A stretch of DNA of 9,836 nucleotides from Kiloniellales bacterium (GCA_022360075.1 JAKSDN010000935.1:1-9836); one strand, 5' to 3'. Shown: positions 1-6,161, numbered from the stretch's first letter. The notes: generated by a model from the letters alone, not told the origin. Translations and numbers: made by a program.

Positions 1-691
1 AGTCGCGGCCGAAGGCGCCGTAGACATCATTGGCGTGGGCGCTTCGCTCCCGCTTCAGCACCTCGATCTCCGCGATATATCCCAGGTTACCCAGCATCCA
101 CAACGCGACGTCCTCCAGCGACAGCTCGATGAGCTGACCTGTGCCGGTCTCCCGCCGCCGACGCTCGGCGGCCAGCAGACCGAGGGCCGCGGTCATGGCG
201 CAGAGGGCATCCCAGGCCGGAAGAAGCTGGTTGACCGGCGCGTCGGGTCGCGCCGATCCGGTCATGAACGGCAGTCCCGTGCGCGCCTGCACCGTGTAGT
301 CCACCGCCGCGCGATTGTCGTGCGTACCACGGATGGAGAGCATGATGAGGTCGGGACGGCGCTGGCGCAGATTCTCGTAATTCAACCAAGCCTTGGCGGG
401 CATATTGGTGAGCACGATCCCGGACTCGATGATCAGGTCTTGGGCCGCCCGCTGCCCTTCCGGCGAACGCAGGTCTAGGAACACCGAGCGTTTGCCCTTG
501 TTCAGGCCGTGCCAATAGAGGCTTTCGCCGCTTTCCGCTAACGGCCAGCGGCGGAGGTCGGGGCCGCCGCCGGTCTGGTCGATGCGCACCACGTCGGCGC
601 CGAGCTGGGCCAGAGCCATGCCGCCCAAGGGCGCCGCGATGAAAGCCGAAACCTCGACCACCTTCAGTCCCTCGAGAACGGCAGCACTCAT
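1..691 (-). CDS. mct: CaiB/BaiF family III CoA-transferase, Mct-like (partial, 3' end beyond window)
   Basis: The minus-strand frame opens with ATG at 691 and stays open to the left edge, giving 230 residues of a family usually near 400, so the C-terminal part is missing. The start is set by a strong Shine-Dalgarno, GAGGAGGG, four bases upstream. The N-terminal Rossmann-like segment (residues 7-40, LEGLKVVEVSAFIAAPLGG then LGADVVRID), the GLNKGKRS motif (62-69), GLPFMTG (139-145), PAWD (158-161) and TGTGQL (182-187) are typical of family III CoA-transferases; D161 aligns with the catalytic aspartate that forms the acyl anhydride. From memory, the run of motifs (APLGGMALAQLGADV, GLPFMTG, PAWD, LGLLAAERRRR, YGAFGRD) matches 2-methylfumaryl-CoA isomerase / mesaconyl-CoA C1-C4 transferase better than generic CaiB, which would make it an intramolecular CoA transfer enzyme in the cytoplasm. 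Family is secure; the Mct substrate is inferred. It could serve the neighbouring acyl-CoA dehydrogenase and ligase genes. Confidence 0.8.
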   Translation of the reverse strand, partial: MSAAVLEGLKVVEVSAFIAAPLGGMALAQLGADVVRIDQTGGGPDLRRWPLAESGESLYWHGLNKGKRSVFLDLRSPEGQRAAQDLIIESGIVLTNMPAKAWLNYENLRQRRPDLIMLSIRGTHDNRAAVDYTVQARTGLPFMTGSARPDAPVNQLLPAWDALCAMTAALGLLAAERRRRETGTGQLIELSLEDVALWMLGNLGYIAEIEVLKRERSAHANDVYGAFGRD

Positions 692-695
692 TCGA

Positions 696-703
696 CCCTC
701 CTC
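696..703 (-). promoter_or_regulatory. Ribosome binding site of the CoA-transferase
   Basis: Read on the minus strand this is GAGGAGGG followed by TCGA and the ATG at 691. It is a near-perfect anti-SD complement at good spacing and fixes the start, although the same frame is open for about 40 codons further upstream (back to a TAG near 830) with no better start. Confidence 0.75.
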
Positions 704-772
704 GTCACTGATCAGCTCCTCTTCGATCGTGCCGCCCACAAAGCCGATCTGGCCGGGTTCGAAGAACAACAC

Positions 773-802
773 GGTTTGACCGGCCCACAGGGTTTGACCG
801 GC
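773..802. repeat. Short direct repeat pair (12 bp, 18-bp period)
   Basis: GGTTTGACCGGC occurs at 773-784 and again at 791-802, separated by six bases. It lies between the CoA-transferase start and the ABC ATPase relic, in sequence without an assignable gene. It may be a small duplication scar or chance; no function is inferred. Confidence 0.5.
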
Positions 803-902
803 AGAGATCGCGTGCGTGAATATGGAGCGACGCTACGCCACTCCGCCAGATGTCGGCTGGCCGATTGAACCATGGCATCGAGGCACCCTGTCATCCGAAC
901 CT

Positions 903-1076
903 GCCGCCCGAGAGCTGGGAGGGACAGGCCTTTTCGAAGCCTTCGAGCCCGCCTTTCGCGAGCAGATCATCCACCCGGTCTCCGGCTTCGCCCTTCGGCA
1001 CCCGGCGGATTTCAAACGGAACGACCACGTTGCCCATGACATCCCGCCAAGGCACGAGGTGATCGTTCTGCGTCAT
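903..1076 (-). pseudogene. ABC transporter ATPase relic (SsuB/TauB type), Q-loop to signature motif
   Basis: The minus-strand frame from ATG 1076 reads 61 residues. They match only the middle of a nitrate/sulfonate/taurine-type ABC ATPase: the Q-loop region (MTQNDHLVPWRDVMGNV, Q at residue 3), the helical linker (VPKGEAGDRVDDLLAKGGLEG) and the signature LSGG (residues 55-58). Homology stops at the signature, and a stop follows three residues later. The Walker A half upstream is absent: an in-frame TAG lies two codons before the ATG. Walker B, the D-loop and the H-loop are not seen in any minus-strand frame between here and the CoA-transferase. The fragment therefore cannot bind or hydrolyse ATP and is read as a remnant of a deleted transporter operon. 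An AGGAG three bases before the ATG means a short peptide could still be made, but the spacing is tight and no function is proposed. Confidence 0.7.
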
Positions 1077-1145
1077 GCACTCCTATTCCCTATTTCGTGT
1101 TTTCCGCGCAAATTATCTCGCCCGTTTGGCAAGCGATATCAAAAA

Positions 1146-1159
1146 ACGCAATTTTGCGT
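1146..1159. promoter_or_regulatory. 14-bp palindrome, candidate IclR-type operator
   Basis: ACGCAA-TT-TTGCGT has perfect 6-bp arms and sits in the AT-richer stretch between the minus-strand genes and the iclR-type gene. On the minus strand it overlaps a TTGACG -35-like hexamer (1162-1157), with a weak GATATC at 1140-1135 sixteen bases further on. On the plus strand it lies about 36 bp upstream of the best iclR -35. That is a sensible place for a regulator acting on a divergent pair. That the IclR protein binds here is inference. Confidence 0.4.
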
Positions 1160-1194
1160 CAATCATTCTGCAATGCGGTTTCTAAAAATCACTA

Positions 1195-1224
1195 TTGTCA
1201 GTATGAAGGCACTGCGGTAACAAT
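1195..1224 (+). promoter_or_regulatory. Putative sigma70 promoter of the iclR-type gene
   Basis: TTGTCA (1195-1200, five of six to consensus) is followed after 17 bp by TAACAA (1218-1223), a weak -10. Overlapping inverted repeats TATTGT/ACAATA and CAGTAT/ATACTG frame the same stretch and could be an autoregulatory site. The -10 is poor, so the call is tentative. Confidence 0.35.
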
Positions 1225-1244
1225 ACTGTCGATGAAACTTCCTA

Positions 1245-1285
1245 GCCGGCTCTCGGCCGGCAAGCGGGCGGGCTCGCCCGCGAGC
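1245..1285 (+). promoter_or_regulatory. Tandem GC-rich hairpins in the iclR leader
   Basis: GCCGGC (1245-1250), TCTCG, GCCGGC (1256-1261) forms a 6-bp stem. Directly after it, GCGGG-CTCG-CCCGC (1268-1281), or alternatively GCTCG-CCCG-CGAGC (1272-1285), forms a second. No U-run follows, so neither is a standard terminator. They end 13 bases before the ATG and no good Shine-Dalgarno is visible, so they could limit translation initiation. Confidence 0.4.
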
Positions 1286-1298
1286 AAGTGATCGGATC

Positions 1299-2132
1299 AT
1301 GAAAACCAGCCCCGCCCCCCTTGCCGAGAACGATTATCTCGAGAAGGACGATGCGATATCTCCCGATGCCAGTGCCGACCGCAAGTTCATTACGGCGCTG
1401 GCTCGCGGCTTCGAGATCTTGCGTGCCTTCAAACCGGGCAGCGGGGCTCTCGGCAATCAGGAGCTCTCGCGCCTGACCGGCATCCCGAAAGCCACCGTGT
1501 CCCGGCTGACCCACACCCTTTCCGAACTGGGCTACCTCCGCCACCTGAAGGCGGAGGGCAAATACGAGCCCACGGAGTCGATCCTCGCGCTCGGCTATGC
1601 GGTTCTGTCGAACATGCTCGTGCGCCAGATCGCCCACGACCCCATGCTGGAGCTGGCCATGCAACATAAGGTCTCGGTGGGCCTGGCCAGCCGCGACCGG
1701 CTCAGCATGATCTTCGTCGACGTCTGCAACAGCCGCTCCCTCGGCACGCTACGCCTGGAGATCGGCTCGCGCGTACCCATGCCGAACACGGCCGTCGGGC
1801 GGGCCTTCCTCGCCGGCGTGCAGGAACAGGAGCGTGAGTTCTTCTACGAGCGCTTCGCGCAGCGGCTGGGCAGGACCGAGTGGGCCACGCTGAAAGGCCG
1901 GGTGGAGGACGCCATCGCCCAGGTCGAGGATCGTGGCTTTTGCTATCTGGAGGACGAGTGGCACCACGGCATGCGCGCCGTCGGCACACCACTGGCTTCC
2001 ATCGACCGACAGACGGTGATGGGCATGATGTGCGGGGCACCTGCCTTCGTTGTCGACCGCAAGCAGCTCGAAGAGGAGCTAGGCCCGCGGCTCGCCTATC
2101 TATGCCGCAGCCTCGCCCCGATGCTGCGCTGA
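1299..2132 (+). CDS. IclR-family transcriptional regulator
   Basis: The product is 277 residues, normal for the family with a slightly long N-terminal tail. Residues 28-50 (DRKFITALARGFEILRAF) begin the winged helix-turn-helix. The HTH itself is residues 51-80, with GNQELSRLTGIPKATVSRL as positioning and recognition helices. The IclR effector-binding domain spans about 105-275, including GSRVPMPNTAVGRAFLA (156-172) and a RGFCYLEDEWHHGMRAVGTPL-type segment (212-232) that lines the ligand pocket in family members. ATG 1299 is the only methionine before the HTH, although its ribosome binding site is weak. It stands between the minus-strand CoA-transferase and the plus-strand acyl-CoA dehydrogenase/ligase pair, so it probably senses an acid or CoA metabolite of that pathway. 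Whether it activates or represses cannot be told. Confidence 0.9.
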   Translation: MKTSPAPLAENDYLEKDDAISPDASADRKFITALARGFEILRAFKPGSGALGNQELSRLTGIPKATVSRLTHTLSELGYLRHLKAEGKYEPTESILALGYAVLSNMLVRQIAHDPMLELAMQHKVSVGLASRDRLSMIFVDVCNSRSLGTLRLEIGSRVPMPNTAVGRAFLAGVQEQEREFFYERFAQRLGRTEWATLKGRVEDAIAQVEDRGFCYLEDEWHHGMRAVGTPLASIDRQTVMGMMCGAPAFVVDRKQLEEELGPRLAYLCRSLAPMLR

Positions 2133-2181
2133 ACGGCTTCACGGTCGGCCACGCCCGGCCCGGCCGAAGCCGGCCGCGGAT

Positions 2182-2210
2182 CGGTTCGCAGATATCTTCA
2201 GAGAGAACCG
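2182..2210. promoter_or_regulatory. Nested inverted repeats downstream of iclR
   Basis: CGGTTC (2182-2187) and GAACCG (2205-2210) are perfect 6-bp arms 17 bp apart, and the spacer contains the palindrome AGATATCT (2190-2197). This could be an operator for the downstream acyl-CoA dehydrogenase operon. It may also be chance in a 190-bp intergenic region. Confidence 0.25.
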
Positions 2211-2247
2211 CCCGCGCAGCCCAGTAACCGCGGCGGAAGCGACGTTC

Positions 2248-2277
2248 CGCGCGGATGCGACAGCCAGCATCCGCGCG
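2248..2277. promoter_or_regulatory. Perfect 11-bp inverted repeat between iclR and acyl-CoA dehydrogenase
   Basis: The arms CGCGCGGATGC (2248-2258) and GCATCCGCGCG (2267-2277) are exact complements with an 8-nt loop, ending 44 bp before the acyl-CoA dehydrogenase ATG. The hairpin would be very stable, but no U-run follows, so it is not a classical terminator. It may be a factor-assisted terminator, an mRNA-stabilising 5' structure or an operator. Confidence 0.5.
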
Positions 2278-2321
2278 CCGTTCCCGAGATCGGCCAGAGG
2301 ACCGGGAGGATACGCGACCTC

Positions 2322-3491
2322 ATGGATTTCGAGTTAAGCGAGGAACAGGGCCTGTTCCGCGACAGCGTACGCAAATTCGCCGAGCGCCATCTGGCCGACG
2401 GGGCACTCGAACGGACCCATGCACCGGGCTTTCCTTTCGATGCTGCCCGCGCCATGGCGGACGCCGGGCTCATGGGCATCACCCTGCCCGAGGAAGACGG
2501 CGGCCAGGGCGGTACGCTAATGGACTCCATCATCGCCATCGAGCAAGTGGCCCTGGTCGACCCACGCGCCGCCGATGCCGTCCAGCAAGGCAACTTCGGC
2601 GCCATCCGGACCCTGGCCGAATATGCAACGCCGGAACAGAAGGCCCGCTACCTGCCGCCGCTATTGAAGGGCGAGATGGTTATCGGACTCGGCATGACGG
2701 AGGCCGATGCCGGTTCCGCCGTCACCGACCTGACCACCCGGGCCGAGGCCGACGGCGACGGATGGCGGGTCACCGGCGGCAAGGTGTTCACGAGCCACTC
2801 GGCGGAAGCCGATCTCTTCCTCGTCTATGTCCGGTTCGGGCCGGGCATGCATGGTATCGGATCTGTGCTGCTCGAACGCGGCCAGGAGGGCTTTACCTTC
2901 GGTCAGCCCAGCAACTACATGAACGGTGAGCAATGGTGCGCGCTGTACTTCGACAACGTCCGTGTTGATCCGGGGAACGTGCTGCTCGGGCCCGGCGGCT
3001 TCAAGAAGCAGATCGCCGGATTCAACGCGGAGCGTCTGGGCAACGCGGCGCGAGCCCGGGCCCTCGGCCAGTTCGCTTTCGAAGCGGCCCGGGAGCACGC
3101 GCTGACACGAAGCCAGTTCGGCAGACCGCTGTGCGAGTTCCAAGGACTGCAGTGGAAGTTCGCCGACACGCTCCTCGCCCTCGAGGCCGCGCAGCTTTTG
3201 CTTTATCGGGCAGCGGTCAAAGCCGACCGGGGCCTTCCCTCGGCGCAAGATACCGCACTGGCGAAGCTCATGTGCAACAAGGCCGGTTTCGAGGCCGCCC
3301 ACGAGGCCGTGCAGATCATGGGAGGCACGGGATACTGCGAGGAGCACATGGTCGAATACTGCTTTCGCAAGACTCGCGGCTGGATGATCGCCGGTGGCTC
3401 CATGGAGATGATGCGCAACCGCATCGCCGAGGGCATCTTCGAGCGCCGCTTCTCGCAAAGACCGCCCCGGGCAGCCGAGGGGGCGGGATGA
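2322..3491 (+). CDS. Acyl-CoA dehydrogenase family protein (FAD-dependent)
   Basis: The product is 389 residues, a full-length acyl-CoA dehydrogenase. It would alpha,beta-desaturate an acyl-CoA and pass electrons to ETF. The N-terminal helical domain covers about 1-118. The FAD-contacting strand GLGMTEADAGSAVTDL lies at 122-137 and WRVTGGKVFTS at 148-158. The C-terminal helical domain has HALTRSQFGRPLCEFQ (259-274), HEAVQIMGGTGYCEE (327-341) and the RGWMIAGGSMEMMRN segment (352-366). At the MCAD catalytic-Glu position this protein has Gly (IAGGS). A glutamate at 237 (FNAERL, helix G) matches the catalytic base position of isovaleryl-CoA dehydrogenase, so the enzyme is probably active with a branched or short substrate. 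A GGGAGGA at 2304-2310 sits 11 bases before the ATG, rather far. Its stop overlaps the next start (ATGA), indicating translational coupling. Exact substrate unknown. Confidence 0.92.
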   Translation: MDFELSEEQGLFRDSVRKFAERHLADGALERTHAPGFPFDAARAMADAGLMGITLPEEDGGQGGTLMDSIIAIEQVALVDPRAADAVQQGNFGAIRTLAEYATPEQKARYLPPLLKGEMVIGLGMTEADAGSAVTDLTTRAEADGDGWRVTGGKVFTSHSAEADLFLVYVRFGPGMHGIGSVLLERGQEGFTFGQPSNYMNGEQWCALYFDNVRVDPGNVLLGPGGFKKQIAGFNAERLGNAARARALGQFAFEAAREHALTRSQFGRPLCEFQGLQWKFADTLLALEAAQLLLYRAAVKADRGLPSAQDTALAKLMCNKAGFEAAHEAVQIMGGTGYCEEHMVEYCFRKTRGWMIAGGSMEMMRNRIAEGIFERRFSQRPPRAAEGAG

Positions 3492-5626
3492 GCATACCGG
3501 ACGCTGCCAGCGAAGCGACGGCCTCGGCCGCCATGCCGCTTGCCGACTGCCTCTTCCGCCCCCGGAGCGTGGCCATCGTGGGCGCCTCCGGGGACCCCAA
3601 GAAAAACAACGGCCGGCCTCAGCGCTACCTGTCGAAGCACGGCTATCCCGGTCCGGTCTACCCCATCAATCCGGCCTACGAAACGCTGCTCGGGGTCTCC
3701 TGCTATCCCAGGCTGACCGCGGTGGGTCGCCCCATCGACCATGCCCTCGTCATGGTGCCCGGTCCGGCGGTGGAAGCGGTGATCGAAGACTGTATAGCCG
3801 CCGCTATCCCCTGCGCCACGATCTTCACCGGCGGCTTCGCCGAGAGCGGCGCGAAGGGGGCGGCCCGACAGCGGAACCTGGTCGCGCGGGCGCGCGAGGG
3901 CGGCCTGCGTCTGCTTGGCCCGAACAGTCTGGGGGTCGTGAACACGCACTTGCCAATGACCTTGAGCGCGAACGCCGTGCTTGAGCGGGAGGCCCTGCCG
4001 GCTGGCCGCTTCGGGCTGGTCTCTCAGTCCGGCAGCCTGATTGGGGCGCTCGTCTCGCGCGGCCAGGCGCGTGGCATTCACTTCTCGACGCTGGTGTCGG
4101 TGGGCAACGAGTCCGACCTCTCGGTCGGCGAGGTGGCCGGCATGCTGGTGGACGACCCTGAGACGGACGTGGTCATCCTGTTCCTGGAGACACTGCGCGA
4201 CCGCGCCGCTCTGGAAGCCATGGCCGTAAAGGCCCACGCCGCCGGCAAACCTGTGATGGCCTATGTGCTCGGCCGCTCCGAGATCGGACAGAGCCTCGCC
4301 CAGTCGCATACCGGAGCGCTGGCGGGCAGAACCGTAGCGATGGACGCCTTCCTTCGGGACATGGGCATCCTGCGCGTCAATCTGTTCGAAAGCCTGATCG
4401 AGACTCCCCCTCTCCTGGCTGGCCGGCGGGCACCGGAGGCACGGCGGGTGGCCGTGGTCACGACCACCGGCGGCGGCGGTGCCGTCGTGGCCGACCATCT
4501 CGGGGAAAGAGGTCTCGAAGTCGTTCCGCCACCGGCCCCATTGCGGCGGGCCCTTGCGGGCCAAGGCCTTGAAACCGGCGACTCGCCGATCGTCGATCTC
4601 ACCATGGCCGGCACGCGCGCAGAAACCGTGGACACCTGCCTTGGCACGCTGATCGATTCGCCGACCGTCGACGCGGTGGTCATGGTCGTCGGCTCCTCTT
4701 CGGAGTTCCACCCGGAACTGGCGGTCAAACCTCTGACCCAATGGGCCAAGGCCGCCAAACCAGTCGTAGCGTTCCTCTTCCCGAACGCCGAGCGGTCTCT
4801 CTCTCTTCTGGCGGAAGCCGGCATCGCGGCCTTCCGCACGCCCGAGGCCTGTGCCGATGCGCTCAATGCCTACCTGCGCTGGACGCCGCCGCGCCGCCGC
4901 ACGGGCGTTCCGTTGGACGCCGCCGTCCGCCAGGAGCTTGAGCGCCACGGCGAGGCGGCCGCGCTCAACGAGCGTGATGCCCTGGCCTTGTTCTCCGCCC
5001 TCGGCGTCACGGCCGCAGAATGCCGCTCGATGGCCCCGGAAGGCCCGGCACCGGCCGATATCGCGTATCCCGTGGTGGCCAAGATCCTGTCGCCGGAGAT
5101 CGCCCACAAAAGCGACCTGGGCGGCGTGACCGTGAACATACCGGACGCCGCCGCGCTTCTGGAAGCGGCGCAGCGCATGCATAACGCGGTTGCGGCAGCC
5201 CGGCCGGAGGCACGGCTGGACGGCATCCTCGTCCAACCTATGGCTCAAGGCTTGGCAGAAGCCATCGTCGGCTTCCACATCGACCCGCTGGCCGGCCCGA
5301 TCGTCATGGTCGGCGTCGGCGGCGTGCTGGCTGAGGTCTATCGGGATCTGGCCGTTCGGCTGGCCCCGGTGGATCAGGACGAAGCTCTGACGATGATTCG
5401 CGAGGTCAAGGGTCTGGCGCCACTGTTCGGGGCGCGAGGGCATCCCAAGGGCGATGTGGAGGCCCTGGCGCGTTCCGTCGCCTCCCTGTCCGCGCTGGCG
5501 GCGGAGCGTAGCGGCGCGGTGCTCGAAGCGGAAATCAACCCGCTGATCGTCATGGGCGAAGGCCGGGGCGTGATCGCCGTCGATGGTTGGGTGCGACTGG
5601 CTCGCCGCGACCCGGCTACCGGCTGA
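3488..5626 (+). CDS. ADP-forming acyl-CoA synthetase (acetate-CoA ligase, ACD superfamily)
   Basis: The product is 712 residues from ATG 3488, which overlaps the acyl-CoA dehydrogenase stop by 4 bp; the same frame is open further upstream, but that part is antisense-free overlap with the dehydrogenase and has no homology. It reads as a fused alpha-beta NDP-forming ligase. A CoA-binding Rossmann domain comes first (about 20-115, RPRSVAIVGASGDPKKNNG). Two succinyl-CoA ligase-like domains follow (about 140-460), with LVSQSGSL (177-184) and AQSHTGALAG (271-280), where H274 should be the phosphohistidine. A C-terminal ATP-grasp domain covers about 485-705, with AKILSPEIAHKSDLGGV (531-547), VGVGGVLAEVYRDLAVRL (608-625) and EAEINPL (680-686). 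It interconverts acid + CoA + ATP with acyl-CoA + ADP + Pi. With the coupled dehydrogenase it would activate the acid that is then oxidised. There is no acetyltransferase domain, so it is not a Pat-type protein acetylase. Substrate specificity cannot be read. Confidence 0.92.
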   Translation: MSIPDAASEATASAAMPLADCLFRPRSVAIVGASGDPKKNNGRPQRYLSKHGYPGPVYPINPAYETLLGVSCYPRLTAVGRPIDHALVMVPGPAVEAVIEDCIAAAIPCATIFTGGFAESGAKGAARQRNLVARAREGGLRLLGPNSLGVVNTHLPMTLSANAVLEREALPAGRFGLVSQSGSLIGALVSRGQARGIHFSTLVSVGNESDLSVGEVAGMLVDDPETDVVILFLETLRDRAALEAMAVKAHAAGKPVMAYVLGRSEIGQSLAQSHTGALAGRTVAMDAFLRDMGILRVNLFESLIETPPLLAGRRAPEARRVAVVTTTGGGGAVVADHLGERGLEVVPPPAPLRRALAGQGLETGDSPIVDLTMAGTRAETVDTCLGTLIDSPTVDAVVMVVGSSSEFHPELAVKPLTQWAKAAKPVVAFLFPNAERSLSLLAEAGIAAFRTPEACADALNAYLRWTPPRRRTGVPLDAAVRQELERHGEAAALNERDALALFSALGVTAAECRSMAPEGPAPADIAYPVVAKILSPEIAHKSDLGGVTVNIPDAAALLEAAQRMHNAVAAARPEARLDGILVQPMAQGLAEAIVGFHIDPLAGPIVMVGVGGVLAEVYRDLAVRLAPVDQDEALTMIREVKGLAPLFGARGHPKGDVEALARSVASLSALAAERSGAVLEAEINPLIVMGEGRGVIAVDGWVRLARRDPATG

Positions 5627-5650
5627 CCCGATCCGGGCCTTTGTTCCCAA

Positions 5651-5679
5651 CTGCGACCCGCACGGCCGGTCGGTCGCAG
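5651..5679 (+). terminator. Possible hairpin terminator of the dehydrogenase-ligase operon
   Basis: CTGCGACC (5651-5658) and GGTCGCAG (5672-5679) are perfect 8-bp arms around a 13-nt loop, 24 bp after the ligase stop. There is no U-run, so this would be a non-canonical or Rho-assisted terminator at best. The position just after the operon is the main support. Confidence 0.35.
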
Positions 5680-5728
5680 CCCGCACTCTTCGACACACCG
5701 TCGACCAGCGGATCTTTCACGTAAAACG

Positions 5729-5935
5729 CTTCCCGGTAGTCGCCGGGTCGGGAGTCGTGCGCAGGCGGAGGTACGTGTTCAGGAGGCTTGGCTTCGCGTC
5801 GATAAGGCCTCAAGGGGACGGCTCCTGGACGACGCAACCGGATATCTCTACCGGATTGTTCGCAGTCCGGCGCTCGGTGTTAGACGGCGCAGGGCTCGCG
5901 CGAGCCAGTTCATCACCGACGACGATTTGGAAGAG
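5729..5935 (+). pseudogene. ECF sigma factor relic (FecI-like, region 2)
   Basis: One plus-strand frame reads about 65 residues that match sigma-70 region 2 of ECF sigma factors: SRRVGSRAQAE, then VQEAWLRVD (region 2.2 style, 5774-5800), then LLDDATGYLYRIVR followed by an arginine-rich run (regions 2.3-2.4, about 5819-5895) and FITDDDLEET. The N-terminal start region is missing, and the match ends abruptly near 5935, where a transposase reading begins in another frame. Region 4, needed for -35 recognition, is absent. Typical DIVQEAWLR and NLALD positions are degraded (EVRVQEAWLR, SPALGV). This is a dead fragment, apparently interrupted by an insertion sequence. Identification is by motif recognition only. 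Confidence 0.6.
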
Positions 5936-6130
5936 ACGTCCGCAATCCAACGGCTTCGTCGAGCGCTTGCACAGAACCCCGCTCGACGAGCGTTTTCGCG
6001 CTCAGAGACGCAAGAAGTGATACGAGACCATTGAGGAGACGCAGGTCGACCTCGGCGGCTACCTCCTCCACTACAACACCAGCCGGTCCCACTCGGCCTT
6101 GGGCTACGCCATGCCGGAAGAACTGGCGCC
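5935..6130 (+). pseudogene. DDE transposase C-terminal relic (IS481/IS3-like integrase core)
   Basis: The plus-strand frame reads RRPQSNGFVERLHRTPLDE, where the E of VERLH is the last residue of the DDE triad. It continues past an in-frame TGA (6018-6020, at the place where a Trp codon is usual) into YETIEETQVDLGGYLLHYNTSRSH, the standard tail of IS481/IS3-type transposases. Everything upstream of the last catalytic motif is missing, including both Asp residues and the HTH. The element is therefore inactive; its left boundary abuts the sigma factor relic and no flanking target duplication was found. Confidence 0.75.
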
Positions 6131-6161
6131 ATCTCACCAGGGGCATGCACCTGGTGAGATG
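6130..6161. repeat. 32-bp near-perfect palindrome
   Basis: The arms CATCTCACCAGG (6130-6141) and CCTGGTGAGATG (6150-6161) are exact complements. The 8-nt centre contains GCATGC, so only one base pair of the full 32-bp dyad is mismatched (G6142/A6149). It lies at the end of the transposase relic. No U-run follows on either strand, so it is not an intrinsic terminator. It may be an element-borne hairpin or a binding site. Confidence 0.65.

Larger units (their letters stand above)
692..902 (-). other. Non-coding or decayed spacer between CoA-transferase and ABC relic
   Basis: About 210 bp without a recognisable gene. The frame of the CoA-transferase is open upstream of its ATG back to a TAG near 830 and reads a hydrophobic, glycine-rich stretch (including TLWAGQTVLFFEPGQIGF) that I could not place in a family; it may be another worn coding remnant. 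It contains the direct repeat at 773-802. I see no convincing promoter or terminator here. Confidence 0.35.

Noticed and set aside
816..1220. A plus-strand open frame across the ABC relic and the iclR upstream region.
   Set aside because: It is antisense to the recognisable ABC ATPase segment, runs through the palindrome and promoter region, and has no motifs.
3131..3487. In-frame 5' extension of the ligase gene to an ATG at 3131.
   Set aside because: The extension lies inside the acyl-CoA dehydrogenase coding region and has no homology. The ATG at 3488 overlapping the dehydrogenase stop, followed at once by the CoA-binding domain, is the natural start.
3203..5698. A long minus-strand open frame (about 830 codons) opposite the ligase and the end of the acyl-CoA dehydrogenase.
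   Set aside because: Its residues show no family motifs and are rich in Arg/His/Gln as expected from the antisense of GC-rich codons. The plus strand has clear, motif-supported genes throughout.
5935..6020. A sigma region 4-like reading (RLRRALAQNPARRAF) continuing the ECF sigma frame past 5935.
   Set aside because: The same DNA gives a far stronger transposase match (SNGFVERLHRT) in another frame, which continues for about 60 residues with the expected motifs, so the sigma-like reading is taken as chance.
5583..6020. A 145-codon plus-strand open frame across the ligase end and relic region as one gene.
   Set aside because: Only its last 30 or so residues match anything (the transposase tail). 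The rest is out of frame with both the ligase and the sigma relic.
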